Part shown: positions 36,263 to 44,782 of the stretch, one piece after another
How positions within the stretch are numbered: the stretch's first letter is position 1
How the letters are laid out: every line of letters starts with the position of its first letter
Source of the DNA: Anaerolineae bacterium
Lineage (GTDB): Bacteria > Chloroflexota > Anaerolineae > Aggregatilineales > Phototrophicaceae
Assembly: GCA_022820125.1 (NCBI GenBank)
Contig: JAJEGA010000033.1
Span: 1 to 64,000 of the forward strand
Reading direction: 5' to 3'
DNA length: 64,000 nt
Program-made: the position numbers and the translations under genes
Notes under the pieces: generated by a model
The model's database searches: none
Seen by the model: only the letters and a program-made list of their open reading frames with translations
Told to the model about the DNA's origin: nothing

Positions 36263-37945
36263 CTAGCACTGATCAGCGTTGATGAACTGCTGGAAAATGG
36301 ACTTGTAGATGGCGAAGCCCTGCCCGGTGCCGGTGTGGTTGGGGCTGGCGCAATCGGCCGAAGCATGCCAGGAAGCGACCACATCGTTGGCGTCCAGGCT
36401 TGAGCCATCATGGAAGAGCACGCCGTCGCGCAGATGGAAAGTCCAGACTGTGCCATCTTCGGATACGTCCCAGGTTTCCGCCAAGCCCGGTATCACATCC
36501 ACGCCGCCTTTGGCGAAGTCGAGCAAGGATTCCGACACTTGATGGCAAGCGCGGAAGGACTCGCCATCCCAAGTATCATTGCAGTATAGCGAGATCGGTT
36601 CGGCGTTTTGCATGTAGATGACGTTGTCGTCGTCGGGATCTTCAATGCGAGAGAACTCTTCCGTGCCGTCCAATACGCCCGGGTGGACGCCTATGATCCG
36701 CGCTTGCCAGACATCGGCGGCGCCGGCGTGCCCAAAGGGCACCCAGGGCACGGCAGAAGCCATGCCTTCAGCCACTTGTCGGAAGAGCTCCATCCTCGTA
36801 TCTGGATCCAGCGCTTGACCGGCTTCGATCAGAGGTTCGTAGATTTCAGGGTAGGGGTCGCCCATCTGGTTGTAGTTGGGTCCATGGCAGCAGGTGAGGA
36901 AATTGGAGGCGTCTGGGAAATCCGCATGCCAGCCGAGGATATGCAGCGGCTCGTTGCCAGCAAGCGCCGAAGCGATGAAGGCGCCGGATTCGACCACCTG
37001 GACATCGGCGACGATGCCGATCTCCGCCAGCTGCGCCTGAACATCGTTGGCGATGATGCCTGGATTCGGCAAGTACCCCCGTACGACATCGCGCCAGGTC
37101 AAGGTCAGCGGACGCGATTCGCCCGTACGTCTGTCGACCACGGTATCCAAGGGCAGTGTCAAGCCGAGATCAGCCGCCGCTTCTGCAAGCAGCGCGGAAG
37201 CCGCCGCCTGATCAAAGCCCGGCACGCCGCTCTCGCCGACATGACCAAAGACCGCGGGCGGCACGAAGTCCGGCGTCAATGGCGAGCCGGGCGGGAAGAA
37301 GTTGTCAACGATGCGCTGACGGTCAATGCCCATAGCTATTGCCTGGCGGACGCGCACATCATCCAGCGGCGCGAAGAAATTGCTCATGGCGACATAGACC
37401 CCGGTCAAGGGCGGGATCTCGATGAGATTGAAATTGGGGTCGGCATCAAACACCGGGATATCATCGGGATTGGCGAATTTCATGCCGTCGATGGCGCCGG
37501 CGCGCAGCTCGGTCGCGCGGGCGGCCGCTTCCGAATTCCAGCGCAAGATCACCGTCGGCTCGATTGAGGGCTCGCCCCAGTAGTCGTCAAAGCGCTCAAA
37601 GACCATCTCGTTGCCTTGATCCCAATTCACCAGACGCAGCGGTCCCGTCCCAATCGGGTTCGTCAAGATATCGCCCTCGCCGCCAGTTGCATCGAGATAT
37701 TCGCTGGGATGCACTGACAGACCAAGGCTGGCCATCTCTTGCGCGAAGATCGCGTCTGGATTGCACAGCGTGACTACGACCGTAAGTTCGTCAACCGCTT
37801 CAACTGATTTGAGGTTGCCGCCGTAATCGCAATCAGCGGCGGAAAAACTTAGCAGTTCATCCTGCGCGGCAGCCGGCGCGATCGCTAAACCAAGCGCCAA
37901 AAGCAGAAGTACAAGAAGTGAAAACTTGCGGCAATGCCTATTCAT
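36263..37945 (-). CDS. Peptide ABC substrate-binding protein with circularly permuted order
   Basis: 560 residues from ATG 37945, fixed by GGAGGAA five bases upstream. Residues 1-27 are a signal peptide ending 'APAAAQ'. The mature chain begins in mid-family: 'LKSVEAVDELTVVVTL', 'GTGPLRLVNWDQGNEMVFERFDDYWG', 'RVRQAIAMGIDRQRIV', 'ILGWHADFPDASNFL', 'MASAVPWVPFGH'. After residue 444 comes what normally opens an SBP_bac_5 protein: 'AEPISLYCNDTWDGESFRAC', 'VIPGLAETWDVSEDGTVWTF', 'LRDGVLFHDG', 'LDANDVVASW', ending 'FINADQC'. Many cysteines suggest disulfides. Probably binds peptides for the convergent permeases. Confidence 0.85.
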   Translation of the reverse strand: MNRHCRKFSLLVLLLLALGLAIAPAAAQDELLSFSAADCDYGGNLKSVEAVDELTVVVTLCNPDAIFAQEMASLGLSVHPSEYLDATGGEGDILTNPIGTGPLRLVNWDQGNEMVFERFDDYWGEPSIEPTVILRWNSEAAARATELRAGAIDGMKFANPDDIPVFDADPNFNLIEIPPLTGVYVAMSNFFAPLDDVRVRQAIAMGIDRQRIVDNFFPPGSPLTPDFVPPAVFGHVGESGVPGFDQAAASALLAEAAADLGLTLPLDTVVDRRTGESRPLTLTWRDVVRGYLPNPGIIANDVQAQLAEIGIVADVQVVESGAFIASALAGNEPLHILGWHADFPDASNFLTCCHGPNYNQMGDPYPEIYEPLIEAGQALDPDTRMELFRQVAEGMASAVPWVPFGHAGAADVWQARIIGVHPGVLDGTEEFSRIEDPDDDNVIYMQNAEPISLYCNDTWDGESFRACHQVSESLLDFAKGGVDVIPGLAETWDVSEDGTVWTFHLRDGVLFHDGSSLDANDVVASWHASADCASPNHTGTGQGFAIYKSIFQQFINADQC

Positions 37946-38121
37946 AGCATTTCCTCCATAGTTCGGTGGATTATCTTGCCCGCCAAGTCTGGCATGAATG
38001 ACGAGCAAGCCATAGTTTAACGCAATTCAGCCGGTCGACAAAAGTAGAGGCCGATTTGACCAAGCGTTCTTGGGCTACGCGCTGTGGATGATGGTCTAGC
38101 GCTGGGGCCGGTTTTGAAGCG

Positions 38122-38880
38122 CTAAAACTCAAACTCGTCAAAATCGCGGCAAAGGTGGACCGGACCATCGAAGACTTCGGCTGCTTCCTGCACCAGCGGC
38201 TCCGGATCTTGATTCCAGACTTGGTAGTGGATCAAGCGCAGTTCCTTGGCGCCGGCTTTCGCGGCCGCCTCCCCCGCCATACGCGCGGTGCTGTGGCCCG
38301 GCGGCGGACCGCCGGCTTCGTGGATGAAGATGTCCGCATCCCGGCCAATCTTCAGCGCGTTGGGGCAAGGTTCCGTATCGCAGCTGTAGGCGAGGACATT
38401 GCCGTTGTGCTTGTTGGTGATGCGCATGCCAATGGTGGGAATGAAATGAACCACGGGGAAAGAGCGAATGGCGAAGTCCTTATTTTCGAAGAGCAATGTA
38501 TTGTCATGCAATCCGATACGCGAAAAAGAAACCGGGAAGAAGTTGGGCCAATATTCCCAGCCATACATGTCCATCGTCTCTTCAATGCGATTGATGCAGT
38601 GCGGGATGCCGTAAAAGCGGATCGGCGTTTTGCGCCCCATCTGCCACATGTGCATCAGCATATTGGGCACACCGGCCACATGATCCGAATGAAAATGCGT
38701 CAAGATGATATCTTGCAGTTGATCGTCGTCAATGCCGAGGTCTCTGATTTTATCCAGTGGATTGGAACCGGCATCGACCAGGACAGGGCTGTCCTCTTCG
38801 CCGAGGAGCAAGAAATGCGTGTAGTCATGTTGGGCGCTGTTAACCGCGCCTGCCGTTCCCAAGATGATTACGCGCGCCAT
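38122..38880 (-). CDS. MBL-fold hydrolase, RNase Z/arylsulfatase-like
   Basis: 252 residues. Zinc motif 'LTHFHSDHVAGVPNML', second-site His in 'VVHFIPTIGMRI', Asp in 'LAYSCDTEPCP', final His in 'LRLIHYQV'. 'FIHEAGGPPPGHSTARMAGEAAAKAGAKEL' is the RNase Z-type long-form segment. Possibly a small-molecule hydrolase rather than tRNase Z, because the exosite arm is missing. Stands alone on the minus strand, upstream of the binding-protein gene after 176 bp. Confidence 0.85.
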   Translation of the reverse strand: MARVIILGTAGAVNSAQHDYTHFLLLGEEDSPVLVDAGSNPLDKIRDLGIDDDQLQDIILTHFHSDHVAGVPNMLMHMWQMGRKTPIRFYGIPHCINRIEETMDMYGWEYWPNFFPVSFSRIGLHDNTLLFENKDFAIRSFPVVHFIPTIGMRITNKHNGNVLAYSCDTEPCPNALKIGRDADIFIHEAGGPPPGHSTARMAGEAAAKAGAKELRLIHYQVWNQDPEPLVQEAAEVFDGPVHLCRDFDEFEF

Positions 38881-39002
38881 AGAGTCGCCTTTGGACTTCC
38901 GGCTGACAACAGTTCCAGTATACCAAATTTGCCCGCTCTTAAGTTCAACCAGTGGACGCTATCACAAATCGCCATGAAATAACACTGCTTTGGGCTTCAA
39001 TT

Positions 39003-39195
39003 CAGGGCAATCGCATCAAATGAAACTGCGCATATAAATAACAATTTTCCCTCACATTTCGTAATCTGTAGGGGAGTTTCGCTGCAACGCCCGCAAAATT
39101 TATGTCATATTCAACGGGCGTATCGGCGATACGCCCCTACATTTTCACAATTTTTGTGGCGAACGGCGCATTATGATTTTGGCGCGATTGCCCTG
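39003..39195. mobile_element. MITE-like element, 193 bp, inverted relative to 24571
   Basis: Ends CAGGGCAATCGCATCAAA and TTTTGGCGCGATTGCCCTG. Flanks GGCTTCAATT (38993-39002) and GTCTTCAATT (39196-39205) match at 9 of 10 positions: the clearest target duplication in the set. The two-hairpin unit spans 39068-39140; one stem has decayed (GGGGAGTTTC against GCAACGCCC). Confidence 0.88.
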
Positions 39196-39329
39196 GTCTT
39201 CAATTCTAGCGCCGCGTTTCCGATCATGGCTGGGAGGCTAAGCCCACCCATAGCACTCGGGCGGAGCCTTGAGGCGCCAGAAGACGCGGACCGCGCATGG
39301 CAATCTCGAATTCATGGAAAGAACCCAGC

Positions 39330-40406
39330 CTATGATGCGGTTGTCTGCAATTCTTCAGCCTGCTCGGCTTCTGCGCCTTGCCCTTCCGCGGCGGCAGAAC
39401 GGTGGCGATATATCAAGAGACCGACGGCAAAGACGAATCCGATCAAGGTGATCGCTTGCGAACTGTTAATGCCGGAATCCCCGATTACAGCGATCTCGAC
39501 GCGCAGGAATTCAAGCAGGAAGCGCCCAAAAGAATACTGCGCGATGTAGATTAGCAATACATCGCCGCTTAGCAAGCGGTCGCGGTATTGGTGATAGATG
39601 CGCCAAAGCACGTAGAAGGCGACCAGGCTCCAGATTGCCTCGTAGGCCCAGATTGGATGGAAGAGCGTATCGATCGGGAAGTCAATCAAGCTTTCATAGG
39701 GCGCGACTCGCGCATCCCGCGGAATCTGAATGCCCCAGGGCAGATTTGTCGGGGCGCCATACAACTCTTGATTGACATAGTTCGCGATGCGGCCGATTGC
39801 TTGACCAAGCGGTATTGAAACGGCGGCGATATCCAGCCAGGGCGACATCCGCATTCCCTGATCGGGGAAAGCGCTGGCTGGTCGCTGATAGCGAAACGAG
39901 GGCAGGTCTTCCCCGCGGAAGACGCTGGCGACTTTTGCCGCCAGCCAGTTCAGCAATTGAAGCGCCCAGAGCAGCGGCGCCAGAATCGTGGTGAAGAAAG
40001 CGATGATGCGATTGTGCCAGTGGCTCAGGTAGAGGTAGACGCCGAAAGCGGCGCCGATCATGCCGCCGAATATGCCCAGCCCGCCGGTCCAAATTGCGAT
40101 TGCGCCGCTCTCGCGGTCGAAGAAGTTTTCCAGAAACCAGGCGGTGTTTTGGCAGACCTCGCCTTCTATGCCGCAGCCAGCCACCAGCGAAATCGGCGGA
40201 AACAAGATGAACCACAAGCGCGCGCCGATGATGCCCGGGATGATCGCCCAAGTCAGACCGCCCCAAATATGATCGGAATCGCGGCCGCCGCGCGCCGCCA
40301 GATATGACGCGACGTAGGCGCCGGCGAGCAAGGCGACCACGACGATGATGCCGTAGTAGCGAATCTGCAAGTTGCCTATCACCAGATGAGTTTGTTCAAA
40401 CTCCAT
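39330..40406 (-). CDS. lgt: Prolipoprotein diacylglyceryl transferase
   Basis: 358 residues, about 80 longer than E. coli Lgt. Transfers diacylglycerol from phosphatidylglycerol to the lipobox cysteine. Seven membrane segments; the signature is 'GQAIGRIANYVNQELYGAPTNLPWGI', and 'HPIWAYEAIWSLVAFYVLWR' is the second conserved block. An extra loop 'AAKVASVFRGEDLPSFRYQRPASAFPDQG' lies before the signature. The C-terminus has a charged tail. It starts directly after the stop of the CDP-alcohol transferase gene, so the two are an operon; lspA at 17680 performs the next step. Confidence 0.95.
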   Translation of the reverse strand: MEFEQTHLVIGNLQIRYYGIIVVVALLAGAYVASYLAARGGRDSDHIWGGLTWAIIPGIIGARLWFILFPPISLVAGCGIEGEVCQNTAWFLENFFDRESGAIAIWTGGLGIFGGMIGAAFGVYLYLSHWHNRIIAFFTTILAPLLWALQLLNWLAAKVASVFRGEDLPSFRYQRPASAFPDQGMRMSPWLDIAAVSIPLGQAIGRIANYVNQELYGAPTNLPWGIQIPRDARVAPYESLIDFPIDTLFHPIWAYEAIWSLVAFYVLWRIYHQYRDRLLSGDVLLIYIAQYSFGRFLLEFLRVEIAVIGDSGINSSQAITLIGFVFAVGLLIYRHRSAAAEGQGAEAEQAEELQTTAS

Positions 40407-41024
40407 TTAGTCACCTCGGTCTCTCAAAGTCTTGTACACATGGCGCAAGCGCTGCAGCGCCGTCAGATTGGCGCCAACCGCCAGGATAAGCAAACCGATT
40501 TCCAGTGGCGCCGCGCTCTCAAGCAAACCGGCCGACAAGGTCATAATCAACATGACGGCCACCCGCTCCAACCGGCTGAACCAGCCGACGGTGGCGCGAA
40601 CAGCGACCTTGCCGTCATCGGCGCGCGCGCGGATATAGCTCACCAGGTAACTGCCTATCAGCGCCGCAAGCGCCGCGGCCAGCATATCCATCCGACCCGA
40701 TTGGGCAAAATAGTAGCCTAAAGCGGCAAAAATAAAACCGTCAGCATAGCGGTCTAGCGTCGAATCAAGCACCATGCCAAAGGCGCCGCGCCGATTCAGC
40801 GCTCGCGCGACAGCGCCATCTAGGGCGTCCAGCGGCAGGCTAACCAGCAGCGTGATGCCCCCAGCCAGGAAATCGCCGCGAGCGATGAAGACTGCAGCCA
40901 GCGCGACCAGGATCAAACCAAAGACGGTGATCCAATCCGGCTGGATGCCCAAACCGGCGACAATTTCAGCGCAGCGATCGAGGGGGGCGCGGGTCAAGCT
41001 GCGCAAGCGATCCGTGAGTGTCAT
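40407..41024 (-). CDS. CDP-alcohol phosphatidyltransferase
   Basis: 205 residues, six helices. The catalytic motif DG-x2-AR-x8-G-x3-D-x3-D is complete in '[23 protein letters not shown]'. Joins a CDP-linked lipid to an alcohol such as glycerol 3-phosphate or inositol phosphate. '[22 protein letters not shown]' is the usual start of such enzymes. If it is a phosphatidylglycerophosphate-type enzyme it would supply the PG that Lgt uses; that link is inferred from adjacency (no gap to lgt). Confidence 0.9.
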   Translation of the reverse strand: MTLTDRLRSLTRAPLDRCAEIVAGLGIQPDWITVFGLILVALAAVFIARGDFLAGGITLLVSLPLDALDGAVARALNRRGAFGMVLDSTLDRYADGFIFAALGYYFAQSGRMDMLAAALAALIGSYLVSYIRARADDGKVAVRATVGWFSRLERVAVMLIMTLSAGLLESAAPLEIGLLILAVGANLTALQRLRHVYKTLRDRGD

Positions 41025-41050
41025 CGCGAGTCTCTTCGATATATCGCACC

Positions 41051-41079
41051 TTGCCAGCGTTGGACGGTTTCGCTACACT
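41051..41079 (+). promoter_or_regulatory. Promoter of tRNA-Pro
   Basis: TTGCCA (41051-41056), exactly 17 nt, TACACT (41074-41079). The tRNA begins 15 nt downstream of the -10. Confidence 0.7.
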
Positions 41080-41093
41080 GGGCGCGAATTTGT

Positions 41094-41167
41094 CGGGGCG
41101 TGGCGCAGCCCGGTAGCGCGCACCGTTCGGGTCGGTGAGGTCGTGGGTTCAAATCCCGCCGCCCCGA
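41094..41167 (+). tRNA. tRNA-Pro (anticodon CGG)
   Basis: 74 nt. Acceptor stem CGGGGCG/CGCCCCG (41094-41100, 41160-41166) with discriminator A. The anticodon stem CACCG/CGGTG encloses loop TTCGGGT, giving anticodon CGG. The T-arm loop is TTCAAAT. CCA is not encoded. Reads proline CCG codons. Confidence 0.95.
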
Positions 41168-41209
41168 CACGCAGGTCCAAACTGCCATCAGTTTCGAGGC
41201 GGGTTTTCA

Positions 41210-42454
41210 TCATGATGATGCCGCCAAACCGGCGCCCTCATTGAGTTGGTTATTGCGCACCCACAGCCACAAGAATATCCCCGGCGCGAGCGAAAGACTG
41301 TAAAGAATCGCGCCGAGCCAATTGGGAAGATTCGGGTCGAGCGCAAACAGCGCTCCGGAGACGGCAGTCGACAGGATGACTGCCAGGTTCATCACCGACT
41401 GGTGCAACCCGAGAATGGCGCCGCGCAGCGCCGGGGATACGGTTTTCGTCACCAGAGACTGCAGCGCCGGCATAAGCAGTCCGCTGCCTATGGCGAACAA
41501 GATCATGCTGAGCGCGGCGAAGACAGGCAGCGCGGCAAGCGCCAAGATAAACAGGGCTATCGCGCGGGAGACCGCCCCTAACAGCGCGATGACGGTGTCA
41601 TTGTAACGTCTGAGCGCAGCCGGCAACAGCGCAATCTGTGTGAAGAATTGGCCGATACCCACCAACATCAGCAGCAAGCCGACGCGCAGCGAAACATCAG
41701 CGAAATCGTATCCGGCGAAGAGCAGGGCTTCCGCGAACAAGGCGAATGTGCCGATCAACAAGCCGAAGCCGAAGCGCCCGACAAATGTTACAACCAGCAC
41801 GGCAGTAAGCGGCACGTTGCGCAAAAGCGCGGCGGGGCTCATCCTGGCGCTAGCCGCATCGCGATTCCGCGCCTGCGTTTCGGGCGAGAGCGTTTCTTCC
41901 AGCGTAAACCAAGTTAAAGCCACCGTCGCAAAAGCAGCCGCCGCCGCGACTACAAAGGGCATCTGCGGACCGAACTGACTGGCGAGAAGGCCGCCCATTG
42001 CGGGACCAACTACGAAGCCCAGACCAAAGGATGCCATCACATAACCGAGAGCTTGCGTACGCTTCGACTCCGGCATGATATCGGTGACATAAGCCAAAGC
42101 AACGACCATGTTGCCGCCGGTGACGCCATCGAGCACGCGGGCGAAAAAGAGCATGGCGACCGATTGGGCGAAGCCGAGCATGAGAAAGGCGGCGACCGTG
42201 CCAATCTGGCTGACAATCAGCACCGGTAGCCGGCCCCGCCGATCTGACCAGCGCCCGATGAAGGGAGCGGCGATGAATTGCGCGCCGAAGAAGGCGGTCA
42301 GCAGCAGGGTAATCGCTTGCGGCGTCATGGCAAATTCATTTTGGGCGTAGAGCGGCAGAATCGGATGCACCATCGACGCGCCGACCATCTGCACAAATAC
42401 GATCAGCAGGATGGTGAGCAGGCGGCGATCAGCAATTGTGATCTTGTGATTCAA
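41210..42454 (-). CDS. MFS transporter, DHA1/TetA-like
   Basis: 414 residues, 12 helices. Motif A is complete: 'GRWSDRRGRLPVLI'; motif C-like 'YVMASFGLGFVVGPAMGGLLA' marks a drug/proton antiporter of the 12-TM type. 'MVHPILPLYAQNEF' is typical of TetA-like exporters. Substrate unknown. Convergent with tRNA-Pro, 43 bp away, and divergent from the phosphatase gene. Confidence 0.9.
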   Translation of the reverse strand: MNHKITIADRRLLTILLIVFVQMVGASMVHPILPLYAQNEFAMTPQAITLLLTAFFGAQFIAAPFIGRWSDRRGRLPVLIVSQIGTVAAFLMLGFAQSVAMLFFARVLDGVTGGNMVVALAYVTDIMPESKRTQALGYVMASFGLGFVVGPAMGGLLASQFGPQMPFVVAAAAAFATVALTWFTLEETLSPETQARNRDAASARMSPAALLRNVPLTAVLVVTFVGRFGFGLLIGTFALFAEALLFAGYDFADVSLRVGLLLMLVGIGQFFTQIALLPAALRRYNDTVIALLGAVSRAIALFILALAALPVFAALSMILFAIGSGLLMPALQSLVTKTVSPALRGAILGLHQSVMNLAVILSTAVSGALFALDPNLPNWLGAILYSLSLAPGIFLWLWVRNNQLNEGAGLAASS

Positions 42455-42585
42455 GGGGCGAAGGACTCAATATGATAGGTAGACTGCATGTCGCAATGAT
42501 ATGGCAAATTCCGTACAATCGTTAGTGACAATGATGCCGCCAATTTCGCGAATTCGATTTCTCGGCGGCTGGCGTGGAGGTTAAA

Positions 42586-43200
42586 TTGGCAGCAACACTT
42601 CATCTGATGCGGCATGGCCAGGTTCATAATCCAGGCAATATCCTGTACGGTCGCCTGCCTGGATTTCGATTGAGCGAATTGGGCATTCAGCAGGCGCATG
42701 CGGCGGCCGCGTGGCTGGCGGACAAGCCGATCAAGGCGATTTACAGCAGCCCGATGGAGCGCGCCCGGCAGACAGCGGCAATCGTAGCGCAGCGACACGC
42801 GGCGCATTCGCCCATCATCGATGAGCGGCTTATAGAAGTGTCGACGCCATACGAGGGGCGCCCAACGGCGGAACTCGCGGCCTCTGGCTGGGATCTTTAC
42901 AGCGGCAACGAGCCGCCCTTTGAATCGCCTGGAATGGTGCTGGAACGCGTGCTGGACTTCTTTGAGCGCGTCGCCTGCGCGCATGCTGGCGAATCCGCTG
43001 TCGCGATCGCGCATGGCGATATTCTGGTTTTCCCCTGGTTGTACGCCCAAGGCGTAGAGCCGGAAGCGCTGATGAAGGACAGGCTGATAGATTACGCGCT
43101 GCCGGTGGATTATCCGGCTACCGCTTCGATTATGACATTTGAGTTGACCGGTCCACCGCGGGAGACGCTGCCGAACGTACGGTATGACTGCCCGTATTAG
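42586..43200 (+). CDS. Histidine phosphatase family protein
   Basis: 204 residues from TTG 42586, which has a perfect GGAGG five bases upstream; the frame opens at GTG 42574 inside that SD. The phosphohistidine motif is 'LMRHGQV', then 'SSPMERARQTAAIVA' (second Arg), and the second catalytic His is in 'VAIAHGDIL'. Resembles PhoE/cobalamin-phosphatase-type enzymes that hydrolyse small phosphoesters. Substrate unknown. Divergent from the MFS gene. Confidence 0.9.
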   Translation: MAATLHLMRHGQVHNPGNILYGRLPGFRLSELGIQQAHAAAAWLADKPIKAIYSSPMERARQTAAIVAQRHAAHSPIIDERLIEVSTPYEGRPTAELAASGWDLYSGNEPPFESPGMVLERVLDFFERVACAHAGESAVAIAHGDILVFPWLYAQGVEPEALMKDRLIDYALPVDYPATASIMTFELTGPPRETLPNVRYDCPY

Positions 43201-43394
43201 CGCAGAGAACTGCTCGCCCCGCGCAAGATGCAGCGCGTGAATGCATGCCGGCGCCATGCCAGCGCCAAGATGATCTCGCCGCTGTTCGGCACTGAACTAT
43301 ATAAATTGCATAGGATTTTTCCCGTTTACCCTGTAAGTATTGCCTAAGTCGTGTAGTCTAGGGAGTGAACTTCTTAACCGCGCGGAGGACCACA

Positions 43395-43553
43395 ATGGAG
43401 AACTTGAGCATCATCACGCCGAGCTTTCACAAGCAGCGCATGGACGGGCTGTTGGAAGAAGCGAGGATTGAACGCTTCTTGAACGAAAGGAAGAACCGGA
43501 AAGCCAGCGACTGGCAGCAGCGGCGACTTCACCGCAATCGCAAGACCAACTAA
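43395..43553 (+). CDS. Orphan 52-residue basic protein
   Basis: ATG 43395 has GGAGG (43383-43387) at good distance, and a strong terminator follows 24 nt after the stop, so this is a free-standing small gene. The product is charged and helical: 'HKQRMDGLLEEARIERFLNERKN' then 'RKASDWQQRRLHRNRK', net basic with no Cys and no membrane segment. Family not recognised. A nucleic-acid or ribosome contact is possible from composition only. The long 5' region (43201-43394) shows no clear -35/-10 pair. Confidence 0.7.
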   Translation: MENLSIITPSFHKQRMDGLLEEARIERFLNERKNRKASDWQQRRLHRNRKTN

Positions 43554-43576
43554 GCGACAAGGCAACTGAGCCAGGC

Positions 43577-43607
43577 GAGCCTCGCGAACGCGGGGCTCTT
43601 TTCATTT
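43577..43607 (+). terminator. Intrinsic terminator of the 52-residue gene
   Basis: GAGCCTCGCG paired with CGCGGGGCTC (43577-43598, one T-G pair) followed by TTTTCATTT. Confidence 0.85.
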
Positions 43608-43625
43608 CGGTCTTGCCGCGCCAGA

Positions 43626-43654
43626 TTGCCCACTGCGCGGCTCGCCTCTATAAT
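43626..43654 (+). promoter_or_regulatory. Sigma70-type promoter
   Basis: TTGCCC (43626-43631), 17-nt spacer, TATAAT (43649-43654), 33 nt before the ATG at 43688. Together with the terminator just upstream it isolates the secreted-protein gene as its own unit. Confidence 0.75.
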
Positions 43655-43687
43655 GAGTAGCAGTCTGGCAGACGCGGCGCTAACCGT

Positions 43688-44782
43688 ATGAAACCCTTGC
43701 ACCTGGTTCTATTGATCTTGATGCTGGCTGCGCAAACTTACAGCCAGGATGTCATCCAGCCGGAGTTGCGGCAGCAGCGCTGGGATGTCTTCGTCCGGCG
43801 GGGTGATGAAAACCCGGCGGAAACCGAGGTGATCTTCATTGATCTGCTCAGCGGCGAGCATTCAACGATTAGCGCAAATGGCGAAGGCTTCACGCTGACT
43901 GACGGCGGCGTCATCTTCTTAGACACCGGTGAGCAGCAGGTCAAACTGGCGAAAGCCGATGGCATCATCCGCGATCATCCCTTCATCCATATCAACGCTG
44001 AAACACAGCGCGTCGATTGGGCTGTATCGCAAGACAAAAACTGGATTGTTTGGTCGGTCAGCCGAGAGATTGAGGACGGGCGGTTGATTACGGCAATCTG
44101 GCTGGCTGATGTCGCGGGAAGCGAGATTCGCGAATTGCTGGTCTACGGTCCTCGAGAGGGCATCCAGTTGCTGCCGATCAGCTTTGGAGCGAGCCAGCGC
44201 GAGGTCTTGATGGAAGCAAATGCATTGGGCAGCGACGGCTTAAGCCCGTATACCCGGCGAACCGGGCTCTTCACGCTCGCGCTCTCGGAAGGCGAGCTGG
44301 AGACGCGGGCCCTGCCCGGCGACCCAAGCTGTTTCTGCGCTGTCGGATTTGGCGCCAATCTGATGCTGCGCCTGGCGCCCAATCGCGAGCTGAACGGGCT
44401 GGATGTTGAAGTCTACGACCTTGCCGGCGGCGAGAGGCAGGTTATCCCGGCGCTGTCTCGGGGGAATTATCGCGAGGGCGGCAACATACTCATAAGCGCC
44501 GATGGCAAGCAGGCGGTTTATGCCTTGTCGCAAGTCCCCGCCGCCGGCGGAGAAGACGAGATTCGGACCCTGCTCATTCACGTCGATATTGAAGGCGGGC
44601 GGCAGCGGATCGCCAGCAGCCCGATCCCCGATTTGATTCGTCCGCTGAGATTTGACGAGGAGAATCGCATAGCCCTAATTGCGATGGGGCAAAGCGACGC
44701 GACCTACAAGATCGATTTGGAGGATGGTCGTCTCGTCGAAGTTGCTGAGGCGCTATACCTCGGTCAATTGGGCGATCACTAG
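43688..44782 (+). CDS. Secreted beta-propeller-like hypothetical protein
   Basis: 364 residues. Signal peptide of about 20 ('MKPLHLVLLILMLAAQTYSQ'). The rest alternates beta strands with repeated 'ISANGEGF', 'ISADGKQAVYALSQ' and 'FDEENRIALIAMGQSDATYKIDLEDGR' patterns, like TolB/WD propeller blades. No enzymatic motif. Cysteines at 'PSCFCAVGFG'. Has its own promoter and overlaps the convergent glycosyltransferase gene by 4 bp at the 3' end. Function unknown. Confidence 0.7.
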   Translation: MKPLHLVLLILMLAAQTYSQDVIQPELRQQRWDVFVRRGDENPAETEVIFIDLLSGEHSTISANGEGFTLTDGGVIFLDTGEQQVKLAKADGIIRDHPFIHINAETQRVDWAVSQDKNWIVWSVSREIEDGRLITAIWLADVAGSEIRELLVYGPREGIQLLPISFGASQREVLMEANALGSDGLSPYTRRTGLFTLALSEGELETRALPGDPSCFCAVGFGANLMLRLAPNRELNGLDVEVYDLAGGERQVIPALSRGNYREGGNILISADGKQAVYALSQVPAAGGEDEIRTLLIHVDIEGGRQRIASSPIPDLIRPLRFDEENRIALIAMGQSDATYKIDLEDGRLVEVAEALYLGQLGDH

